From CAYLNM01 sp964385045 (GTDB taxonomy: Bacteria > Planctomycetota > Phycisphaerae > Phycisphaerales > SM1A02): a stretch of DNA of 10,025 nt. The notes under the pieces are model-generated. The model was not told the origin of the DNA and ran no database searches. It saw nothing but the letters and a program-made list of their open reading frames with translations. The position numbers and the translations under genes were made by a program. The stretch lies in assembly GCA_964385045.1 (NCBI GenBank), contig CAYLNM010000156.1:1-10025 (forward strand), in the 5' to 3' direction. Each line of letters begins with the position of its first letter. Position 1 is the stretch's first letter. Of this stretch, positions 4,752 through 10,025 are shown one piece after another.

Positions 4752-7274
4752 TCAGTCGAGCCCGATGGCGGCCCGGGTGCCGTCGAGAATCCGCGGCAGC
4801 ACCGCGTCCCAGGTGAAGCGCTCGCGCACGATCCCGGCGAGCGCTGCGCGGCGGGCCTCGCGGGCGGCGTCGTCCTCCAGCCACCGCTCGAGGCATGCGT
4901 GCAGCTCCTCCGGGCCCGCGAACACGAGCTCGTCGATCGAGCGGGCCCCGGCGCGGTAGAGCATCGTCGGGGCGGTTGCGCCGTCGCCATGGGTCTCCCG
5001 GAAGCGGTGGCGGTCGCCGCGGGCGAAGTCGTGCGGACTCTCGCGGGCGACGACCAGGGCGCCCGAGGCGACCGCCTCGAAGGTCCGCTGGTGCACGAGG
5101 CCGGTCGGCAGCAGCTGGAGGGCGAGCCGGGCTCCGCGGTAGGCGAGGCGGGCCTCTCGGGCGCGGTCGACCGGACCGCGGGCGAATTCGGCGAACTCGG
5201 GGTCCCGCTCCCAGCCGTCGCCGTGCAGGTGCAGGCTCCGACCCGTGCGCCGGGCCCAGTCGGCGGCCCAGCCCAGCGCCTCCCGGCGCCAGGCGATGTC
5301 GTGCAGCCGGTGCACGTGCATCGTCGCGACGTTCGACCGCATGCGGTCGCTCAGGTCGACGCCGGTGCGGGCGCAGGCCTCGTTCACGATCGCCCGGCAT
5401 GCGGGGACGTGGAGGACGGCCCGTGGATCATGCGTGCGTTCCTCCAGCATCGCGCGGGCGGCGTCGAGCACCGGGGCGATCTCGGGCGGGAAGGACCGGG
5501 TGCAGTGGGCGTGCCAGGCGTCCGCGGTGCCGCGCGGGTGCCCCACGTACACGAGGTCGCAGTCGAACCGCTCGGCCTCGGCGGGGGTGAGCGGCGCGTC
5601 GTGGAAGGTGCTCGTGGCGATCGGGAAGAACGACAGCGGCAGGTACCGACGGGGCGGGTAGCCGTGGTCGGCCACCGCCCGGTCGGCGTAGAAGCCGCAG
5701 ACGACGTCGCGGCGTCCGACGCGGCGAGCCCCCTCGCGGGACAGGATCTCGTCCACCGGGTCGAGCACGAGGGTGAGCAGCGGCGCCGCTCCGAACAGCG
5801 GCATCGCGCCGGGCCGCAGCCGATTGAACGCCACCACCAGGGCCGCGTCCTCGCGGTCGAGGACGTCCGCGATGTCGGCGGCGAACAGGTGCTCCCCGTC
5901 CGACGGCTCCTCGACCGTGACGAAGCGGTACCCGAGTCGCTCGAACGCGTCCGCGACGTCGCGCATCGCGAACTTGAGCATCGTGGTGTGCCGCGAGGTG
6001 AAGCCGACGACGGTCGCCCCGGGGCGGATCGCCGCCGCCGCCGCCGCGTCCGTCCGGTCCGCCCACCGCTCGCCCAGCGACGCGACCGCGGCCTCGATGC
6101 GGGCGGTTCGGCCGTGGGTGACCGCGGCCCGGGCGCGGGCGACGGCCTCGGCGTCGGCGGTCGGATCGGCGACGAGGACGTGGTCCGGCATCGGGATGCC
6201 GGCGCGGTCCTCCAGCCGCGCTCGCCAGTCCGCGACCGCGGCGGGGCCGGCGAAGAGGAGCAGCCGGGGGTCCGCGAGGCTCGTCCGGCGGTCGGCGAGG
6301 GCCAGCCACGCGAGCATCGCGTCGACGTCGGACTCGATGAGGTGCACGTGGACCGGCGGCACGCCGGCCGACGTGGTGGTGGTCGCGACGACGCGGTCCA
6401 CGAGGCGGCCGGTCCCCGCCCCCACGATCAGCAGCCGGGCCGGAGCCGATCCGACCCGCGGGGCCTCGAAGCCGCGCTCCGCCCGCCGGTCCACGAAGCC
6501 GCCCACCCATCGGGGCCGTGGCCGGGGGGCGAGGCCGGTGTCCGGGTCGACGGCCGCCCCCTCGGCGCCCTCGCCGGGGGCGCCGCGATCGAGCACGTGC
6601 ACCAGGCCGGCCGCGTCGCGGTGGATCTCGAGCCGGTCGCGACGGGCTCGCAGCGACGCCAGGGAGCCCAGCCGCTCCGCCGCCCGCGGATGATGTTCCG
6701 CGAGGACGGCGTGGTTCTCGACGAGGGTGCGGTCGAAGCGGGCCCAGTCGAGCCGCCCGTCGGGGAGCACCGCGAGCTGCTCGTCGAGTCGGCGGACCGC
6801 GTCCCGCGCCGGCGGCGCCGCGGGGTGGGCGGCGTGCGCGTCCGCCTCGGGCGGCGTCGCGGGGTGGGCGGCGTGGGCGTCCGCCGGGGACGGAGCGTCC
6901 GCCGCGCCGCCCGGCTCCGGGCCGGGGACCGCCGCCGCCTCCGGCACCAGCTCGAGGACGTGGCGGGCCGCGGCGCCGAGCCGAAGGCCGGCGAGGGCCT
7001 GGATCAGTCCCGCCGCGAGGCCGGCCCGCTCGGCCGGGCTCCCGGGGGCGGGCACGCCCGGGTCGCCGGTGATCCGTCGCCAGAGCTCGTGCACGAACCC
7101 GTGGACCTCGCCCCGCGCGAGCCGGAGCCGCAGGTGCTCGACGGACTCGCCGACCGCGGCCGTCGGCCGGCTCGGGACGGGGGGCGAGCCGCCGCGGTCG
7201 GCACCGGCGTCGGCGTCGGTGGCGTCGGTGGCGGGGGCGGCGGGGGCGCGGGCGCGGCGCGTGTCGGGGCTCAT
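4752..7274 (-). CDS. Multidomain CgeB-like glycosyltransferase
   Basis: This 840-residue protein appears to combine three parts. Residues 1-160 are low-complexity and helical, including a 13-residue tandem duplication (ADAHAAHPATPPE then ADAHAAHPAAPPA, 131-156). A middle domain at about 255-400 has a Rossmann-type glycine loop, LLIVGAGTGR (281-290), followed by VHLIESD (310-316). This recalls the N-terminal part of Maf-type flagellar glycosyltransferases or a nucleotide-binding fold. From about 420 to the end is a GT-B glycosyltransferase of the CgeB/DUF3880 kind. Its pieces include VVGFTSRH (422-429), LVLDPVDEILSREG (502-515), the interdomain region around DLVYVGHP (573-580), and the C-terminal donor-site half LHLHGDGWERDPEF (681-694) through HQRTFEAVASGALVVARES (728-746). 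The last stretch is the usual 'R.FEa.a.Ga.vl' motif. AGGAG (7280-7284) lies five bases before the ATG at 7274, which sets the start. No signal peptide is seen. The sugar and acceptor are unknown. It converges with the GT-A gene and follows gatB after 232 bp. Confidence 0.82.
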   Translation of the reverse strand: MSPDTRRARAPAAPATDATDADAGADRGGSPPVPSRPTAAVGESVEHLRLRLARGEVHGFVHELWRRITGDPGVPAPGSPAERAGLAAGLIQALAGLRLGAAARHVLELVPEAAAVPGPEPGGAADAPSPADAHAAHPATPPEADAHAAHPAAPPARDAVRRLDEQLAVLPDGRLDWARFDRTLVENHAVLAEHHPRAAERLGSLASLRARRDRLEIHRDAAGLVHVLDRGAPGEGAEGAAVDPDTGLAPRPRPRWVGGFVDRRAERGFEAPRVGSAPARLLIVGAGTGRLVDRVVATTTTSAGVPPVHVHLIESDVDAMLAWLALADRRTSLADPRLLLFAGPAAVADWRARLEDRAGIPMPDHVLVADPTADAEAVARARAAVTHGRTARIEAAVASLGERWADRTDAAAAAAIRPGATVVGFTSRHTTMLKFAMRDVADAFERLGYRFVTVEEPSDGEHLFAADIADVLDREDAALVVAFNRLRPGAMPLFGAAPLLTLVLDPVDEILSREGARRVGRRDVVCGFYADRAVADHGYPPRRYLPLSFFPIATSTFHDAPLTPAEAERFDCDLVYVGHPRGTADAWHAHCTRSFPPEIAPVLDAARAMLEERTHDPRAVLHVPACRAIVNEACARTGVDLSDRMRSNVATMHVHRLHDIAWRREALGWAADWARRTGRSLHLHGDGWERDPEFAEFARGPVDRAREARLAYRGARLALQLLPTGLVHQRTFEAVASGALVVARESPHDFARGDRHRFRETHGDGATAPTMLYRAGARSIDELVFAGPEELHACLERWLEDDAAREARRAALAGIVRERFTWDAVLPRILDGTRAAIGLD
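6811..6885 (-). repeat. 39-bp in-frame tandem duplication within the CgeB-like gene
   Basis: Two 35-bp blocks at 6811-6845 and 6850-6884, spaced 39 bp apart, differ at only two or three positions, with the third-block sequence diverging at once. They encode the duplicated Ala/His/Pro-rich 13-mer at residues 131-156 of the glycosyltransferase. Being a multiple of three, gain or loss of a copy keeps the frame. Confidence 0.8.
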
Positions 7275-7506
7275 GGAGTCTCCTGCGGACGGACGGGGCG
7301 AGGGCGGAGGTGGCACCACCGGGGACGCCGGTCGCCCGGCGCCGCGGCGGCCCGGGGGCCGGATCCCGGGTGCCGGCGGGCGCCGCGGCCACGAGGGTTG
7401 CGGCGGCCGAGGGCGCCAGAGGGGCCGCGGGAGCCGCGGCGACCGCGCAGGCCGTGCCGGCCCCGGCGATTCGCGGCGGCCGGGCCGCGTCCTCGTCCCA
7501 TCGGCC
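7275..7506. other. Intergenic gap between gatB and the CgeB-like gene
   Basis: This 232-bp gap is very GC-rich and shows no credible gene. Its length suggests the CgeB-like gene has its own promoter rather than being tightly coupled to gatB, but I cannot identify promoter boxes. Short GC palindromes such as GCGGC-CGG-GCCGC at 7476-7488 are present; none has a T-run. Confidence 0.5.
7280..7284 (-). promoter_or_regulatory. Ribosome binding site for the CgeB-like gene
   Basis: Read on the minus strand, AGGAG is followed by five bases (ACTCC) and ATG at 7274-7272. It selects this ATG over the upstream in-frame start at 7319. Confidence 0.7.
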
Positions 7507-9045
7507 TCAGCCGCGGAGCCGCTTGATCAACGCTTCCCGGACCGCCCTGGCGTCCGCGGTGCCGCCGCTGGCCTTCATGACCGCCCCCACCAGTCGCCCC
7601 ACCGCCGCGTCCTTGCCGCCGCGGAAGTCCTCCGCCGCCTGCGGCTGCTGCTCGATCGCGGCCTCGATCCAGTCGGCCATTGCCGCCTCGTCCCGCACCT
7701 GCACCAGGCCGCGGGCCTCGGCCACCGCCTCGGGCTCGCCGTCCTCCTCGCAGAGGATCCCGAAGAGCTCGTCGCCGGCCGAGGAGCCGATGACGTCCCG
7801 CTCCCGCAGGTCGATCAGCCCCGCGACCTGCGCGGGCGTGATGCCGAGGGCGTGCACCGGCGTGCCGGTCTCGTTGGCGCGCTTCGCCCCGGCGTTGAGC
7901 ACGACCTTCGCGCAGGCGCTGCCCGCGCTCGCCTCGCTGACCCGTCCCGGGGCGAGCTCGCGCAGGGCCTCCACGCACGCCTCGAAGAAGGCGACCGTCT
8001 CGGGGTCCTCGACGAGCGCCGCCGCGTCGCGGTCCGACAGCTCGAAGGCGTCGCGGTACCGCGCCCGCCGCGCCCGCGGAAGCTCCGGCAGCTGCCCGCG
8101 GATCTCCTCGACCCATGACCGGTCCACCCGCAGCGGGACGAGGTCGGGCTCGGGGAAGTAGCGGTAGTCGTGCGCGTCCTCCTTGGTCCGCTGGAGCACG
8201 GTGACGAGCTTCGCATCGTCCCAGCCGCGGGTGCTCTTGGCCCCCGGGCCCATGACCTTGCCGTCCTGCTTCCACGCCTCGACCTGCCGCTCCTGCTCGT
8301 GCTCGATCGCGGCCTTCACCGCGCGGAACGAGTTGAGGTTCTTGATCTCGACGATGGGCGTGCGGTACTCGTGGCCGTCGGCGGTGTCGATCACCACGTT
8401 GATGTTGGGCTCGAAGCGCATGTGGCCGCGCTGCATGATCCCCGGCGAGACGCCGAGGAACCGCACGATGCGGTGCAGCTCGCGGGCGAAGGACAGCGCC
8501 TCGTCCGCGGACGTGAAGTCCGGGTGCGTGACGATCTCCAGCAGCGGCGTGCCGGCCCGGTTGAGGTCGACGAGCGAGCCCTCGTAGTGCTCGCCCCCGG
8601 GTAACTCGTGCCCGAGCTTGCCCGTGTCCTCCTCGAGGTGGGCCCGGATGATCCCGATCCGCTTCGTCCCGCCGTCCGGGAGGTCGATCTCGGTCGACCC
8701 GTCCACGCACAGCGGCAGGTCGTACTGGCTGATCTGGTAGCCCTTGGGCAGGTCGGGGTAGTAGTAGTTCTTGCGGTCCCACTTGCAGAAGCCGGGGATC
8801 TCGCAGCCCAGGGCCAGCCCGACCATGATCGACATCTCGACCGCCCGGCGGTTCATCACCGGCAGCGTGCCGGGCAGCGCCGCGACCACGGGGTCGATCA
8901 GCGTGTTCGGCTCGGCGTCGAAGTGATCCGGGTGCGCCGGGTTCGGCGTCCGCGTGAACATCTTGGTGCGCGTCGCGAGCTCGACGTGGACCTCCATGCC
9001 CACCATCAGCCGCGTGCGCACGATCTCGGCGGTGCTGCTCGTCAT
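7507..9045 (-). CDS. gatB: Asp-tRNA(Asn)/Glu-tRNA(Gln) amidotransferase subunit B
   Basis: GatB is the tRNA-binding kinase subunit of the GatCAB complex. The complex converts mischarged Glu-tRNA(Gln) and/or Asp-tRNA(Asn) to Gln-tRNA(Gln) and Asn-tRNA(Asn), using ammonia passed from GatA. The 512-residue product matches the family from end to end. It has MVGMEVHVELATRTKMF (14-30), AEPNT (44-48), ALPGTLPVMN (56-65), DRKNYYYPDLPKGYQISQ (90-107), HLEEDTGKLGHE (136-147), DLNRAGTPLLEIVT (160-173), EIKNLNSF (233-240), and RTKEDAHDYRYFPEPDLVP (286-304). The C-terminal YqeY-like tail domain ends in RLVGAVMKASGG (484-495). The length is typical (about 475-510). The ATG at 9045 is chosen because it leaves a short leader before the conserved core; an ATG at 9054 is also possible, and neither has a clear Shine-Dalgarno site. 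gatA and gatC are not in the window, so the operon is split. The diadenylate cyclase gene ends 86 bp upstream on the same strand. Confidence 0.97.
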   Translation of the reverse strand: MTSSTAEIVRTRLMVGMEVHVELATRTKMFTRTPNPAHPDHFDAEPNTLIDPVVAALPGTLPVMNRRAVEMSIMVGLALGCEIPGFCKWDRKNYYYPDLPKGYQISQYDLPLCVDGSTEIDLPDGGTKRIGIIRAHLEEDTGKLGHELPGGEHYEGSLVDLNRAGTPLLEIVTHPDFTSADEALSFARELHRIVRFLGVSPGIMQRGHMRFEPNINVVIDTADGHEYRTPIVEIKNLNSFRAVKAAIEHEQERQVEAWKQDGKVMGPGAKSTRGWDDAKLVTVLQRTKEDAHDYRYFPEPDLVPLRVDRSWVEEIRGQLPELPRARRARYRDAFELSDRDAAALVEDPETVAFFEACVEALRELAPGRVSEASAGSACAKVVLNAGAKRANETGTPVHALGITPAQVAGLIDLRERDVIGSSAGDELFGILCEEDGEPEAVAEARGLVQVRDEAAMADWIEAAIEQQPQAAEDFRGGKDAAVGRLVGAVMKASGGTADARAVREALIKRLRG

Positions 9046-9131
9046 GGCGGCCATGATACGGGAGCCGGCGGACGTCCCCGCGGCGGACGACCCTCGTTCC
9101 AAGGCCGGCGATCCTGCCCGCTCGCCGCGGT

Positions 9132-10016
9132 TCAGCGGCCGGCCGGCTCGAAGGTCGCGACGATCCGGCCGGCCCGCCAGACGCGGACCACGCCCCCGGA
9201 CTCGCTCACCGTGATCGCGATCGACCGGGTCACCGCCGTGATCCCCGCGGCGGCCGCGTGACGGGCCCCGAGTCCCGACGGCAGCCCCTCGGCCACGCCT
9301 GCCTTGAGGTGCGTGCCGGCCGTCTCGACCACGCCGGTGCCGCGGATCACGAACGCGCCGTCGAGCGACGAGTACTCGCGGATCGTCTCGGCCATGCGGT
9401 CGTCGAGGATCGAGCGGTCGGACTCCGGGTAGCCCTTGAACGGGTTGAGGATCAGCTGATCGGCGTGCTCGAGCACCTTGCGGTGGCTGCCCACCACGAA
9501 GAGCGTGCCGATTCGCCGGCCCTCGCGGCCGTACTGGCCGAGCTCGAGGGCGAGCGTGAGAACCCGGTGGAAGACCGCCCGCTTGATGTGCTCGCCGAGG
9601 CCGGGCTGGCCCGAGGTGTCGAACAGCTCGAGGTCGCCGTCGAGGCTCACGACCGACAGCGAGTCCGCGGGACGGTCGCGGGGACCGACGAGGAAGATCG
9701 CGGTGTCGTCGAGGTCGAGGATGCGCTCACTGAGGGCGATGATCGCCGCGAGCCGCACCTGTCCCATGCGGTCGAGGTCGGCGTCGGGGACCGAGATCAC
9801 CGCCTTGGCCGAGGGCCGCAGCGCCTCGATGCGCGGGTCGGGCTCGTCCTTGGCCGTGCGGCGGCTGACGAGCACGGTGTCGCGCGGCACCGCGTGCAGC
9901 GGCGGGAGGGCGGCGACGTCCACCACGATCGCGGCCGCCCGGGTCGAGCGGACGAGGGCGGCGGCGCTCTCGAGGAGCATGCGGGCGATGCGATCGGGGT
10001 CTCGGCTGGCGTCCAC
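9132..10016 (-). CDS. Diadenylate cyclase (c-di-AMP synthase), CdaZ/DacZ-like
   Basis: The protein (294 residues as listed) carries a DisA_N/DAC domain, which condenses two ATP into the second messenger c-di-AMP. The domain lies in the C-terminal half, with IGTLFVVG (169-176), ILNPFKGYP (189-197), the nucleotide-binding DGA motif in SSLDGAFVIRG (216-226), and GLGARHAAAAGIT (248-260), then AITVSESGGVVRVW (267-280). The usual (T)RHR is here ARHA: R252 and H253 are kept and the following Arg is Ala. The N-terminal half (about 10-130) is an alpha/beta domain reminiscent of the pyruvate-kinase C-terminal-like domain of archaeal CdaZ. There are no transmembrane helices as in CdaA and no helix-hairpin-helix DNA-binding part as in DisA, so it is probably soluble. 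The GTG at 10016 is the first start seen, but the frame stays open to the window edge nine bases on, so the true start may lie outside; an ATG at 9980 is another option. It may be cotranscribed with gatB, 86 bp downstream. Confidence 0.88.
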   Translation of the reverse strand: MDASRDPDRIARMLLESAAALVRSTRAAAIVVDVAALPPLHAVPRDTVLVSRRTAKDEPDPRIEALRPSAKAVISVPDADLDRMGQVRLAAIIALSERILDLDDTAIFLVGPRDRPADSLSVVSLDGDLELFDTSGQPGLGEHIKRAVFHRVLTLALELGQYGREGRRIGTLFVVGSHRKVLEHADQLILNPFKGYPESDRSILDDRMAETIREYSSLDGAFVIRGTGVVETAGTHLKAGVAEGLPSGLGARHAAAAGITAVTRSIAITVSESGGVVRVWRAGRIVATFEPAGR

Positions 10017-10025
10017 GGGCGGGTC

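Noticed and set aside
2113..5400. A 1095-codon open frame on the minus strand
   Set aside because: It lies opposite the prepilin and GT-A genes and overlaps the CgeB-like gene in another frame. Its translation is Arg/Pro/Gly-rich without motifs. Extreme GC content removes stop codons from shadow frames.
7476..7488. GC hairpin downstream of gatB as a terminator
   Set aside because: A 5-bp stem with a 3-base loop and no T-run is unremarkable at this GC content.
4899..7526. An 875-codon open frame on the plus strand opposite the CgeB-like gene
   Set aside because: The minus-strand frame has recognisable glycosyltransferase motifs and a good ribosome binding site. The plus-strand translation is low-complexity with no domain signature.

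Overview
This window is very GC-rich bacterial chromosomal DNA (roughly three quarters G+C by eye, with almost every third codon position G or C). It contains seven supportable protein genes and no RNA gene, insertion sequence or CRISPR array that I could find. The best guess for the host is a planctomycete or close relative in the Planctomycetes-Verrucomicrobia-Chlamydiae group. This rests on a pseudopilin of the 'H-X9-DG' type, a family especially abundant there, on weak or absent Shine-Dalgarno sites for several genes, and on the general feel of the GatB and diadenylate cyclase sequences. It is an inference, not a demonstrated assignment.

Layout from left to right. Positions 78-710 (+) encode a MogA-type molybdopterin adenylyltransferase. 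It converges on a gene at 779-1732 (-) for a protein made almost entirely of eight TPR repeats. A 491-bp (497-bp if counted from the ATG) divergent intergenic region with a 9-bp tandem repeat separates that gene from a rightward pair: a type II/IV prepilin-like protein (2230-3291) and, 51 bp later, a family-2-like glycosyltransferase (3343-4623). Those two converge on a large leftward gene (4752-7274) for a multidomain CgeB-like glycosyltransferase. Upstream of it on the same strand are gatB (7507-9045), the B subunit of the Asp/Glu-tRNA amidotransferase, and a diadenylate cyclase (c-di-AMP synthase) gene (9132-10016, possibly running off the right edge).

How they may work together: mogA (molybdenum cofactor), gatB (translation) and the diadenylate cyclase (second messenger) are core-metabolism or signalling genes. 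The middle block (TPR, prepilin, two glycosyltransferases) looks like a cell-surface or secretion-related set. A pseudopilin with a Pro/Ala/Gly-rich tail sits directly before a glycosyltransferase, so glycosylation of a surface protein is a reasonable but untested idea. The most notable items are the diadenylate cyclase, which has an archaeal CdaZ/DacZ-like architecture and an altered RHR motif, and the large fused glycosyltransferase with an extra Rossmann-like domain and an internal 39-bp duplication. I found no convincing wholly new system here. The many very long overlapping open frames on the opposite strands are a by-product of extreme GC content.
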